Assembly (NCBI GenBank): GCA_028456385.1
Contig: JALNQF010000910.1
Span: 1 to 11,300 of the forward strand
Source: Ophiosphaerella korrae
Taxonomy: Eukaryota > Ascomycota > Dothideomycetes > Pleosporales > Phaeosphaeriaceae
Length of the DNA stretch: 11,300 nucleotides
Direction of reading: 5' to 3'
Shown: positions 1 to 7,330 of the stretch, piece after piece
How the letters are laid out: every line of letters starts with the position of its first letter
Position numbering within the stretch: position 1 is the first letter of the stretch
The notes under the pieces: generated by a model
What the model was told of the DNA's origin: nothing
The model's database searches: none
What the model saw: only the letters and a program-made list of their open reading frames with translations
Program-made: the position numbers and the translations under genes

Positions 1-40
1 GTCGAATAGCAGTAAAGGCTACGAGTGGTACTCGTTATAT

Positions 41-54
41 GGGGTCTTGACCCC
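41..54. repeat. 14-bp palindrome with a distant inverted copy
   Basis: GGGGTC, TT, GACCCC forms a perfect 6-bp stem with a 2-nt loop. The first ten bases recur inverted at 336-345 (TCAAGACCCC), giving a 10-bp inverted pair about 285 bp apart. This could be the edge of a small degenerate inverted-repeat element, but the match does not extend far and no target-site duplication is visible. Confidence 0.4.
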
Positions 55-514
55 TGTCGGTACTTCCAACTAAAGCCATCCAATCGGGGCGATTATTGGC
101 TGTCGACGAAACTACTGTGCACGTCCCTCCAAGACACTGTATTTTTACTTAGATAATGGGTGGCTGTGGCTTGTCGGTGGATATACGAGGTGGAGACTTG
201 AAATGTTTATACTATGAATCTAGCTCGCTACGGGGTGGCTCGCGACGTGGGGAGGGATGTTATCTACCTTATGGCGGCCATGGCGCTCTCTATTATGCAT
301 CGTCACCACCACGATCGGTACTTCGTATTCCGCGATCAAGACCCCTGGTCGAGATAAAACGACTAGCTCTATCACGTGCTTCGAATTCAATGTACTGAAT
401 CTTTATTAGGCAAAGTGGCTTGTGGCTGTGTCCTACGGCTGACTTACGTGACCCTTAAAATTCCCGCTGTTGTCTCTACTTCTTAGCTTCGACTTAGGGA
501 TTGTCTCTATCCAC

Positions 515-539
515 TCGCCCTCGGCCTTCGGCAGGGCGA
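515..539. repeat. Hairpin, 7-bp stem
   Basis: TCGCCCT at 515-521 pairs perfectly with AGGGCGA at 533-539. The 11-nt loop can itself pair through GCC (524-526) and GGC (530-532). Its function is unknown. It lies in a stretch without a gene and could be part of a transposon end or a chance GC-rich hairpin. Confidence 0.35.
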
Positions 540-720
540 ATCATTTTCCAAAGCGGCCTTGTCTTGGTGCAATTATTACTAAATCTATCGTGTAATTAAC
601 AGCACTAAGAAGATGTCGTGTTGGTGTCATTGGACTCGGACGATGCCATTATCTAGATCAGCCTCAAAGGATGGAGCGCAACGTTGGGTAGCCGCTAGAG
701 GTGCTGACATCCGGCGGTAG

Positions 721-1287
721 AGTTTCACGGCGCGTCGAGCAACCCCTGTATATTTCCTTACCCCTTTTACTAAAGAGGTGTCTAGAAATGTAATCCCTAA
801 TCTTGTTACAGATATTCGCGAAGGGCTAGAAGAAGCCTTCGATCGTCTGAATTGCCCCACGCCGTTTATACCTAGTTATAGGAACAAGGAAGATGCTATC
901 GCCTATGCAGAGCTACTGCGTAGTCTCGGGCGCAAAGGTTCAGATATTATACTTGTCTATCTGACGCTTTGCTCGCCCAAGATCGGCTATAGATGCCTAG
1001 ACAAATATGCTAACGATGTCCATTATGAGGTTGCGGAGCTGAAGATACCAGTTGATAATGTGTTAATTATCTGCAAACCTTTCACAAAGGAAAATATCGT
1101 TGAGCAGCTACAGATTTTTCACCGAAGCAAGATCGATAAATACTTCAGTTTGAGTGCTAGAAATTTTGAAGTTGGGACAAATTTGCAGGTGAAGAAAAAA
1201 GTCTTTCTAAGCTGTAGTGGCTGGTTTGGTGCATTTTATAAAGTGCGTCGCCTAGCTCTCTCCTACAGCCTCCTTAGCCACGCTTAA
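721..1287 (+). pseudogene. Unrecognised coding-like frame without ATG, cut by transposon remnant
   Basis: An open frame of about 189 codons follows an in-frame TAG at 718-720. No ATG opens it. The first plausible alternative start is a GTG at 778, which is not expected in a fungal nuclear gene. The translation has balanced composition with alternating hydrophobic and charged segments (for example DIILVYLTL near 934-960 and NVLIICKPF near 1057-1083) and looks like a soluble alpha/beta protein, not noise. I recognise no family. From about 1230 the frame runs antisense into a pogo transposase remnant, so the last 15-20 codons are unlikely to be native. It is most likely the middle of a gene that lost its start (through the TAG, or through an unrecognised upstream exon) and its end (through the insertion). 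A chance open frame remains possible. Confidence 0.35.
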
Positions 1288-1551
1288 AGCAAAATTTTGT
1301 ATTATCTTTCTTGTAGGTAGTAGACCTTGGTTTGTAAGATGCTTAATGTATTCAAAAAGCTCTAGCTCCTGTTGTAGGCTGAATTTTATCCCGTTGATTC
1401 CAGCAGCTGTGTGTGAAGACGTGGCGCCTCTATGCCTTCGGGCCAGTGTAACTCGGTTTACGCCGTATATCTCAGCAACCTTTTTATACGAGAAATCTTC
1501 TCCTAGTTCACGCGATTTGATTGCTTCAATAGCTGCTTGAATTGGATGCAT
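1252..1551 (-). pseudogene. Truncated pogo/Fot-like transposase, N-terminal DNA-binding region
   Basis: A 99-residue frame opens with ATG at 1551. Residues about 5-42 match a psq-type helix-turn-helix (pattern AIEAIKSRE...YKKVAEIYGVNRVTLARRHRG). Residues about 55-99 match the start of a Tc5/CENP-B-type helix-turn-helix (FSLQQELELFEYIKHLTNQG, then LPTRKIIQNFA). Both are standard for fungal pogo transposases, which bind their own terminal repeats. The frame stops at a TAG (1252-1254) where the family usually has Trp. Beyond it a few codons (ATHFI) still look family-like before similarity fades into further stops. The usual length is about 500 residues or more, so the DDE catalytic core is entirely missing. 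Confidence 0.8.
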
Positions 1552-1591
1552 AGTGGTGGAGGTATGAGGCGTTGAAGTTGGCGTACTTTAC

Positions 1592-1631
1592 GTGTTCAGG
1601 TGTTGGGGTGTTCATTGTGCCGAGGTGTTCA
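1592..1631. repeat. GTGTTCA triple repeat at transposon end
   Basis: GTGTTCA occurs at 1592-1598, 1608-1614 and 1625-1631, spaced 16 and 17 bp. In transposon orientation this reads TGAACAC. Regularly spaced short repeats inside terminal repeats are usual transposase-binding sites in this superfamily, so these are probably the binding sites for the adjacent helix-turn-helix protein. That assignment is inference. Confidence 0.55.
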
Positions 1632-1639
1632 TTTAACCG

Positions 1640-2452
1640 ACGGACACGGTAACTACTGTGCGAAGCTCACAACCGTGCACGAGGCATCAGCGCCGCGTAA
1701 AGACGACAGAGAAGAAGGCGGACAAGAAAGTGGCCAACAACTTAGACCGCAAGCAGTACATAGCACCTGATATCAACGACAGGTTGCGGCGGGTCAGGCT
1801 CAACGGTTCTAACACGGGCGGAGTGCATCGGCGAACATTGTCGGATGACCGAAGGCGAAGGATTCAACCGCCAAGCGTCATGCCGCTTACAGCGGCCGAG
1901 AGGAACCAGCACCGTGAGAGACAAAACCCGGGCCTAAAGCGGTGGGGGCGCTTCTGCGCAAGTTGGACCCAAGGCTACTTTTTGTAGCTTGTGCCTGCCC
2001 ATTTCACTGCATTCGCATTTCCACGGACTGGCCGATTCGAGCGCAGCTCTGCTTTTTGTTGAATAGATGATGCAGGAACGTATTCGGTCGTTTGCTCGTT
2101 AACGGCTCTGCGCCGGAATTCAAGCTGTGTTGTGGCCCACACATACCCTGCCGTCTCTATGTACCTAGCCAAGGGGGCCCCGCCCGCGCCCGCTGATCCC
2201 AACACCCACTCCTTGAACCAGACGCCGCTCTGCTACCAATTAGGTGTGGCTTTGGACTAACGGGTGCACCCGAGTAGGTGGGCTCGGTGGACCCTAAATT
2301 AGGTCTCACCGAGTTGCAATGCCGACTGCAACCAGGCTGACAGCATATAGCGCTTTGATTAGCCGGCCTTTCCAGCATCCCATTCTCATGGTGGCCTTCT
2401 TCCCACACATGTCCGCTGCGCGCGTCATCCAGCAACCTCGTTCCATGTTGAA
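1640..2452. other. Intergenic region upstream of the rhodopsin-domain gene
   Basis: This stretch separates the pogo remnant from the next gene. A 109-codon plus-strand frame (1658-1987) is very Arg/Lys-rich, has no recognisable domain and is opposed by open frames on the other strand, so I do not call it a gene. Other frames around 1975-2459 show no family features. The 3' part should contain the promoter of the gene starting at 2453. I cannot point to a convincing TATA box. Confidence 0.5.
2283..2313. repeat. Hairpin in upstream region of the rhodopsin-domain gene
   Basis: CTCGGTG (2283-2289) pairs with CACCGAG (2307-2313), and GACC (2290-2293) with GGTC (2302-2305), giving an 11-bp stem with one bulged base around an AT-rich loop. 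It lies about 140 bp before the start codon at 2453. It could be a protein-binding palindrome or chance. Confidence 0.35.
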
Positions 2453-3938
2453 ATGGCATTTAGCACGAGCGTCCTATCTGCGCTGCCGTCGCCGACACCA
2501 GATCCAAATACCACACCAGCCTTAAAAGCGCCTCCCGGCCTCTCGTCCAATCTTGATGATCCGCCCACACGCCAAGGCGCTACTATTGTGGCGATTGTAC
2601 TTTTTATGGTGACCACCACTCCGGCAGTTGTCGCGCGCATGGCCACGCGAATCTTTGTGCACAGGAGTGTTCAGTGGGATGATTGTAAGCCGGATGCACC
2701 GTCTACTTCTGCCAGAAACGGATTTGTAACGTGCAAATAGGGTCAATGGTGCTTGCCTTGGTATGCGAAAAACACACGTGCTATCGAGCAGCGAGTTTAT
2801 TGCTGACTATACCCAAGATCGGCTTGTTTGCATTCTCGAGCATGGTGTTGGAAACTCTCAAGTTCGGCAACGCTACAGATGAATGGAATGTCTCGAAAGC
2901 GCAGGCTGCCCGTTTTGGAGAGGTGAACCTGCTTCCCACCATACGCTGTGTGTCATCTGACAGTGCATAGCTCATTCACGACATGGAAATTGTGGCGAGG
3001 GTGTCAATATTCTTCGTTAAGCTTAGCATTCTTCTGCTATACATTCGATATTTCTGCCCGCCTCAAATGCGAAGGATGGGGATATTTTGGTCAAGTATTG
3101 GCGTCATCGTCTTCAACCTCCTGTCGTGCATCGCACTAGTCTTAACAGTAGCACTCCAGTGTGCTGGAAAGCACGCCCATCCCGGGCAGACGTGCATCAA
3201 TAGCTACGCCCTCCTTATTACTGCGTCTCTTATCAACGTCCTTACAGACATTGTAATGTACTGCTTCACTTTTAAGAATGTCCTAAAGCTTCGTTGACGT
3301 TTTCCAGGTTGATAATTCCCATCGTCGCATTCTGGAGCCTTCAGATGCCTCGGAGGAGGAAATGGGGCCTGTGGATTGTTTTTGCTGTTGCTGGACTGTA
3401 TGTGTTACACTCAGTCGTGGGACCGAGAAATGAACAAGTACATGACTGACATTAATGCCCTTAGTGCGGTAGCCTCTAGTGTTGCTCGTCTGGCATACCA
3501 GATACCTCACGCGAAAACTCAGAATCAGACTGCGCTCCTCTCGAATGTGGTGCTGTTGGCGTAAGTAGAAATGCTGAATAACCACCCATCAACTGGAAGC
3601 TTACAACCGCTAGTCTCGCAGAACATGCCATCGGCATCATTGTGGGTTGCATGCCAACCTTCCCCGCTCTCTACCACTACATCCTGCAGCGTTCAGCATC
3701 ATCACCTAAACCACAATGGGTTGCTGCATTGAGCGACTCATTCCGTAAACGCCGTCCACCTATGCGCAAAGCGCCGGGCGATTCGGAATTGTTCACAACA
3801 CAATCATGGGAAATGAATACCAGCATGGGTGGTGAACCTCCAGCGCCGATTCAGCGACCCAAGCGCATCCGCATGAAGCGTGCCAAAAAGCCTGCTGCCT
3901 CACAGACGATGGCGATTGAGGCCTTGCCTAGAGTGTAG
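2453..3938 (+). CDS. Seven-transmembrane rhodopsin-domain (PTH11/SAT4-like) membrane protein, six introns
   Basis: Exons 2453-2684, 2741-2760, 2818-2922, 2971-3257, 3308-3397, 3465-3560 and 3614-3938 join to 1,155 nt, encoding 384 residues plus stop. Introns are 56, 57, 48, 50, 67 and 53 bp. All are GT...AG, and several have CTGAC-like branch motifs. The joined protein has about seven hydrophobic helices: residues about 43-61, 78-98, 124-144, 156-180, 198-224, 235-256 and 268-297. It shows the family hallmarks of fungal rhodopsin-domain integral membrane proteins: R-x-x-T-R then WDDW after helix 1, KLSILLLYIR in helix 3, LxTDIVMLIIP in helix 5, SVARLAY after helix 6, and an E...GIIVGCMPTFP motif in helix 7. 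The start is the first in-frame ATG. There is a possible glycosylation site at N19. The cytoplasmic tail (about 300-384) is basic. No CFEM domain precedes the helices. The family includes PTH11-type receptor-like proteins of the plasma membrane, but ligand and role are unknown for most members. The gene appears intact and converges on the secreted-protein gene 160 bp downstream. Confidence 0.86.
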
Positions 3939-4098
3939 CGGTGAGGTGTAATAATCATATATTTCAATTTAGGATAGGATACATCGGACGACGCCAACTT
4001 TACCTATCCGACGCACCTCTGATTTGAAAAGACGAATTGCGGTCAACCGTTCGTGATATCCCACGATCCGGCACAGAAACAAAGTCGACTTGACTTCA
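3939..4098. other. 160-bp intergenic space between convergent genes
   Basis: This is the 3' region shared by the plus-strand membrane-protein gene and the minus-strand secreted-protein gene. AT-rich sequence at 3949-3972 could hold poly(A) signals for the plus-strand gene, but I see no clear consensus. No further gene is supported. Confidence 0.5.
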
Positions 4099-4728
4099 TC
4101 ATTGGAACAGCATGTCGCTTTTCTTGCAGGGTCCCCTATACAACACTCTGTGTTCTGGCACTTTCCCATCCTTGAACGGAATCTGGATCGCAGTGGTCAT
4201 CTCATCACTAGGATACTGACTAACGTGGCCTACACGGCTGACATCAGCAGTGTCGGCCGCGATGACAAGGCCGTTCTTCCCTCCCACAATCCATGCTTCG
4301 TCGTCACTGTCAGGGACCGTGATGTGCGCAAGACCTGACATGAAAATCACCAGCCTATTTCAGATCATCAGTCCAGATGTCCTCGTTTGTCGACGGTCGT
4401 TTGAAACGGGTAGTACGAACCGTGGCGAAGGCGCCGTGTGTAACCCGCCATCAAATCTGGCGGGGACAGCGACGAAGCTTGCTTGTGTCACATCGCCAAG
4501 CTGCTGTATTGCCGTACCAGCGATGCCTGGGTCTGTGGCCAGTAATATAGGCTCTGTGAGCTGCCAGCACTCAATGGTGCTCTTGCCCTCGGAAGCGGAA
4601 ATGGCAGTAACATTGAAGTACTTGGGTGCAGCAGGAGATGGCGAAGGAGACGGTGCAGCCATTGTTAGTATGCACACTAGGCTGAGGCTGGTTAGGGCGG
4701 TGAGGGGGCTAGCGGAGGAGAAGTACAT
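4099..4728 (-). CDS. Small secreted protein, one intron, possibly cupin-like
   Basis: ATG at 4728. Exon 1 is 4728-4421 and exon 2 is 4354-4099, split by a 66-bp intron (4420-4355; donor GTTCGT, acceptor AAATAG). The joined frame gives 187 residues. Residues 1-24 form a typical signal peptide with a hydrophobic core (LTALTSLSLVCILTMA), followed by a Pro/Ser-rich stretch (26-35). The mature part has two cysteines, C54 and C179, that could form one disulfide. It also has a conserved-looking core: GGLH (94-97), FMSGLAHITVP (107-117), DEAWIVGG (121-128), GLVIAADTADVS (131-142), GH (145-146) and a VPEHRVLYRGPC ending (168-179). This pattern resembles uncharacterised secreted fungal proteins I know, with spaced His and Gly suggestive of a single-domain cupin fold. 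The fold is inference. Without the intron, the frame would stop just after exon 1 and the core would be lost. It could be an extracellular enzyme or a host-interaction protein. Nothing in the sequence decides. Confidence 0.75.
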
Positions 4729-4777
4729 GATATTAGTGCGGACTGGGCGGATAAATGTTTCGCGAATTGAGCTTGAA

Positions 4778-4805
4778 TGCTGACTGCCGACTGCTGACTG
4801 CTGAC
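4778..4805. repeat. Four tandem 7-bp TGCTGAC units in the promoter of the secreted-protein gene
   Basis: Four direct units, TGCTGAC, TGCCGAC, TGCTGAC and TGCTGAC, lie head to tail with one base difference. They sit 50-77 bp upstream of the ATG at 4728, in its promoter or 5' UTR. TGCTGAC resembles a bZIP/Maf-type extended half-site, so a regulatory role is possible. Microsatellite-like slippage is the plain alternative. Confidence 0.55.
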
Positions 4806-4863
4806 GTTGTCTCAGTTCCCAAGATCCAGAGAGTCGGTAATACCAGGTGACCTTGTCTTGTAC

Positions 4864-4870
4864 AAATATA
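4864..4870 (-). promoter_or_regulatory. Candidate TATA box of the secreted-protein gene
   Basis: On the minus strand TATATTT lies about 136 bp upstream of the ATG at 4728, inside a near-palindrome (4860-4875) with GTAC at both ends. Position and composition fit a fungal TATA element. No transcription start evidence is available. Confidence 0.35.
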
Positions 4871-4875
4871 TGTAC

Positions 4876-5541
4876 TGAGTGTGTGCAGCTTCCTATTATG
4901 GCACGGCCCGTAGCTGCGGATACGAATCAGAGGCGGTAGAGCTGAGTCGGATATTGGTGGGGCGAGCCACTAAGCTAAGCCCGACAGCGAGGCCCCTGCA
5001 GGGATATCGACTGACAAGTCTTCGCTTTCGCGTGGGGAATCGCTTGTGTTGCCCGCTTGAAGGAAAAAAATTAGGTAATCTGCACTTTGCCCTGATATCC
5101 TGACTAACAGAGCATCACCCACCGTAAAAGCTCTTTAGCCGCGACCAGATTAGGTCCCGCACAGGCCTAGAGCCGTACTGCAGGAACTAAACCGGGATCT
5201 GTAGCTAGCTAGGCACAATCTATGAGTGGCATCTATTGTAAAATTGCCCGTACACGAACTACCTGCTTGTAGCTAATTAGAAAACCTATATCGCCATGGT
5301 AGCAATTTATGTTTGCCAGCCAAAACACGCTTTTTTTCAAAATCTCTAGCATATGCAAACATGCTAAAAGCTGCAAAGCCTCTTAGTAACAATGTTGACT
5401 TTGTTAAATATGCAAAATATAGCAAAAAAAAAAAAAAAGGCTAGTGTTTGGCCCGATTTGCTAAGAGGTCGACATTTGTATTCCACTTTGTGAGCGTGCT
5501 GGTGCGCCAACCAAGGCGATGCGCGAACGCGTCTTTGTGTA
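4876..5541. other. Gene-free stretch between the secreted-protein gene and the pogo element
   Basis: No recognisable coding region. A 74-codon frame at 4879-5103 has no family features. Visible structure is a 10-bp palindrome CCCTGCAGGG (4994-5003), a small hairpin TAGCAT/ATGCTA (5347-5352 and 5361-5366), and a run of 15 A at 5424-5438. The AT-rich, A/T-homopolymer character of 5330-5440 suggests old repeat DNA. Confidence 0.5.
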
Positions 5542-5589
5542 ACGTGGTTTACAAGCGAGCCGGCCATACAAGCGAGTCGGCCACCCCAC
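5542..5589 (+). repeat. Left terminal inverted repeat with internal 17-bp-period duplication
   Basis: The 48-bp repeat contains two direct copies of ACAAGCGAGYCGGCC, at 5551-5565 and 5568-5582. They differ at one base (C in the first, T in the second) and their starts are 17 bp apart. Paired sites like this are the likely binding sites for the two helix-turn-helix units of the transposase (inference). Confidence 0.9.
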
Positions 5590-5789
5590 TACGCTGCGCA
5601 CCTGTTTGAGCGTACAACTCAACAACGCAGTAGAGTAGCGTAGGTATATTGATATATTAAATTAAGCAGTATCTACTGCATCATTTTACACGTACGTGAG
5701 TTGTGCCCGGCCTCTCTGCACCTCTTGCAGCGCGCGCGAGCCTGACGACTCAGGCCCGATCTCTCTCCATCTTGACGCTGTTCATTGAC

Positions 5790-6582
5790 TTAACGCCGCA
5801 CAGCCTCTCTCTTAGCAAGTATATCCTCTCCTTGTCCCTTTGTTACGACTCCTTGCTTCTGAATTCGCTTCTTTTTTCGTAATTTACGCTTGCTAGCTGC
5901 CTCATTAGCTCTCTCAAGACTAGAGATCCGATCGCGCATTAACTTAGCTTCCAGCATCATTCTATAAGCTCCCTTTTTAAGTTGATTGATTGCGTTAATA
6001 ATCGATGCTAGCGACAAGCTCTTATGCCGGCGTACGCGCTCACGTACGTTACTCGGCGTATAAGCTACCTAGGGAGCCTTTAGTAGAGCTGGAGTAGCTA
6101 GAGTAGGTGTATAGAGCTCTTGTATGCTGTACCAGCTCGAACCAGCTACTTATAGCGCCTAAGTCCTTATATAGGGCTCGCTGCCTATCGTATAGGCGAT
6201 TGAAACGCGTCGTAAGACTGTCCATACGCTTGACAAAGTTGCGTGCCCAGTAGATGCCGACAGGGCTGCCTCTACGCTAAGTAAGTAGCTTATCAGCCAT
6301 CTCACGCACAGCAGCCAGAGTTGGGGCAAAACCATGAGAATCCAGGTTGAGGATATAATCAACTATCACCTCTTCTTCTAACTGGGTAAGCTTCTTTGAT
6401 TTGGGCTGGCAATCACGTCTGGCAGGGATACCAGCGCGTTGGTCATTTAGCGTTGATTTAGGAACATTATATAAGAAAGCAGCAGTCCTAGAGCTATCTA
6501 CTTGCTAATTTTCAATAGATGCAATAGCGAGCTAAATATCTGCTTCATTTGAAGATAATTGAGGTGCGTGGTGTGGAGCCAT
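5790..6582 (-). pseudogene. Internally deleted pogo-type transposase (N- and C-terminal parts only)
   Basis: ATG at 6582. The first about 155 codons give a psq-type helix-turn-helix (AFLYNVPKSTLNDQRAG) and a CENP-B/Tc5-type helix-turn-helix (KLTQLEEEVIVDYILNLDSHG, ending near NFVKRMDSLTTRFNRLYDRQRA and SSWFELVQ). TAG stops interrupt this at 6534, 6507 and 6279. The next recognisable part is in another frame, from about 6115: a LATPALLKAP segment, a TAG at 6071-6069, then an uninterrupted stretch (6017-5790) forming a Lys/Arg-rich coiled-coil tail (LMRDRISSLERANEAASKRK then RKKKR) that is usual at the C-terminus of these transposases. In full-length relatives the DDE nuclease domain of some 300 residues lies between SSWFELVQ and LATPALLKAP. 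Here it is missing, so the break at about 6105-6120 marks the internal deletion. No active transposase can be made. Confidence 0.85.
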
Positions 6583-6615
6583 TACACGTCAAGATAGGAT
6601 GGGTGCGCGGTGTTG

Positions 6616-6663
6616 GTGGGGTGGCCGACTCGCTTGTATGGCCGGCTCGCTTGTAAACCACGT
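6616..6663 (-). repeat. Right terminal inverted repeat, identical to the left
   Basis: The reverse complement of this segment equals the left repeat at all 48 positions, including both internal 15-bp units and the single base by which they differ. Just inside both repeats the sequence diverges, although a GCGCACC motif is shared within the next 15 bp. Confidence 0.9.
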
Positions 6664-6755
6664 CAGTCTTCTTTAACACTACGTTTTTCTATTAATATAA
6701 GAGCTTTTTTTTTGGCTCTAAAATTTCTAGTAGTTGCGTACAAAGAAGTTGTCAG

Positions 6756-6781
6756 ATGAGCTGGCTTACGAGCCGGCTCAT
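6756..6781. repeat. Hairpin at the LTR start
   Basis: ATGAGCTGGCT (6756-6766) pairs with AGCCGGCTCAT (6771-6781) around a 4-nt loop, an 11-bp stem with one G-T wobble position. It lies just inside the 5' end of the LTR. Confidence 0.5.
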
Positions 6782-6826
6782 GAATCGATTCAGATGACAA
6801 TTGAGATGGCCATGGCGATCGATCTG

Positions 6827-6844
6827 GCATCGCGTGCGCGATGC
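6827..6844. repeat. Perfect 8-bp-stem hairpin in the LTR
   Basis: GCATCGCG and CGCGATGC are perfect inverted copies separated by TG. With the preceding hairpin this gives the 5' part of the LTR two strong palindromes within 90 bp, possibly enhancer or factor-binding sites. Confidence 0.5.
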
Positions 6845-7193
6845 TAGTGAGCGATACCAGCTCGCCACTAACTCAACCATAACCACAACTCATCAACTCA
6901 ACTACGGCATCCTTAGAGAGCCGCAGCGCCAGCCAGAGAATTAAGATCTAGTTCGGCAATCACATAAATAACAGCTATCGTCAATATAATAGCTCATCGC
7001 GCCATAACCAGACTGCGTAGAGCCGATACATGAGCAAACCACGAAACTCGAGATAACGGCTCTCCATCACCGAGCTGCAACTGCGCAGAGACGAGTATAT
7101 AGGTTGGAGACATAGCAGCAGGTAGGGGACAGAGCAATCAATTAATCAACTCGCATCAATTCAACTGCTTACGAGTGACCATCAAATCTGACA

Positions 7194-7330
7194 GGAGGAG
7201 GTCAGGGGGAATCTCGGAAGTTGAACTCGACCCGACGAACACCCGAGACCAGCCATGTTCCCGCAAACAGCAATGCCGCTTGGTCTACACTTGGTTAACA
7301 AGACTGATCTTGAGCGTGGTCACCTCTAGC
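7194..7330. other. Spacer between LTR and transcription-factor-like fragment
   Basis: No gene is seen. The stretch begins purine-rich (GGAGGAGGTCAGGGGG) directly after the LTR end and runs to the stop of the minus-strand fragment. It probably includes that fragment's former 3' UTR. Confidence 0.4.

Larger units (their letters stand above)
1..720. other. No recognisable gene; intergenic or decayed sequence
   Basis: I find no protein family, RNA gene or clear splice structure here. An 80-codon plus-strand frame at 156-398 has no recognisable domain and is rich in Gly, Ser and Arg, as chance frames are. The stretch carries short inverted repeats (listed separately) and may be old repeat DNA. 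The frame of the coding-like segment downstream can be read back to about 601 if one TAG at 718-720 is ignored, so the 3' part could be the decayed start of that segment. Confidence 0.5.
1230..1635 (-). mobile_element. 5' remnant of a pogo-type (Tc1/mariner superfamily) transposon
   Basis: On the minus strand the segment starts with a likely terminal region (about 1592-1635) carrying three GTGTTCA motifs on the plus strand, at 1592, 1608 and 1625. It continues into the N-terminal DNA-binding part of a transposase (1551 downwards). A TA dinucleotide at 1634-1635 is a candidate target site. The catalytic DDE domain and the second terminal repeat are absent: no other copy of the GGTGTTCA motif was found in the window. 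This is a truncated, immobile copy. The inner break, near 1215-1240, is only approximate. Confidence 0.7.
5542..6663 (-). mobile_element. Non-autonomous pogo-type element with perfect 48-bp terminal inverted repeats
   Basis: The element is 1,122 bp long and bounded by inverted repeats that match at all 48 positions (5542-5589 and 6616-6663). Inside, on the minus strand, are the two ends of a pogo-type transposase gene with the catalytic middle deleted. The left flank has TA at 5540-5541, as expected for TA target duplication. The right flank reads CA at 6664-6665, so one duplication copy has probably changed. Perfect repeat identity suggests recent movement, or selection on the ends through a transposase supplied by another copy. 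The coding part is clearly dead, with in-frame stops and a frame change. This is a deletion derivative midway between an autonomous element and a MITE. Confidence 0.9.
6750..7193 (+). mobile_element. Probable solo LTR of an LTR retrotransposon (444 bp)
   Basis: The segment begins TGTCAGAT and ends ATCTGACA, a perfect 8-bp terminal inverted repeat with the 5'-TG...CA-3' ends of LTRs. A TATA-like TATATAGG lies near 7096, about 100 bp before the end, followed by a CA-rich stretch resembling the R/U5 part of fungal LTRs. No retroelement coding sequence, primer-binding site or polypurine tract adjoins it. The flanking pentamers (GAAGT on the left, GGAGG on the right) do not match, so the target duplication is eroded or the boundaries are slightly off. 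It carries no gene. Confidence 0.6.

Noticed and set aside
156..398. 80-codon frame near the window start
   Set aside because: Low-complexity Gly/Ser/Arg composition and no recognisable features.
1658..1987. 109-codon plus-strand open frame
   Set aside because: Extreme Arg/Lys bias, no domain, conflicting frames on the other strand and no splice or promoter support.
4250..4783. 177-codon plus-strand open frame
   Set aside because: It is antisense to the spliced secreted-protein gene, which explains the openness. The plus-strand translation has no family pattern.
5424..5438. A15 run as the tail of a LINE/SINE or processed transcript
   Set aside because: No reverse transcriptase, tRNA-like head or target duplication is visible nearby. 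A simple homopolymer is sufficient.
7194..7210. Purine-rich stretch as a polypurine tract of the LTR element
   Set aside because: It lies on the wrong side of the LTR for the orientation given by the TATA-like box, and no retroelement coding sequence adjoins it.
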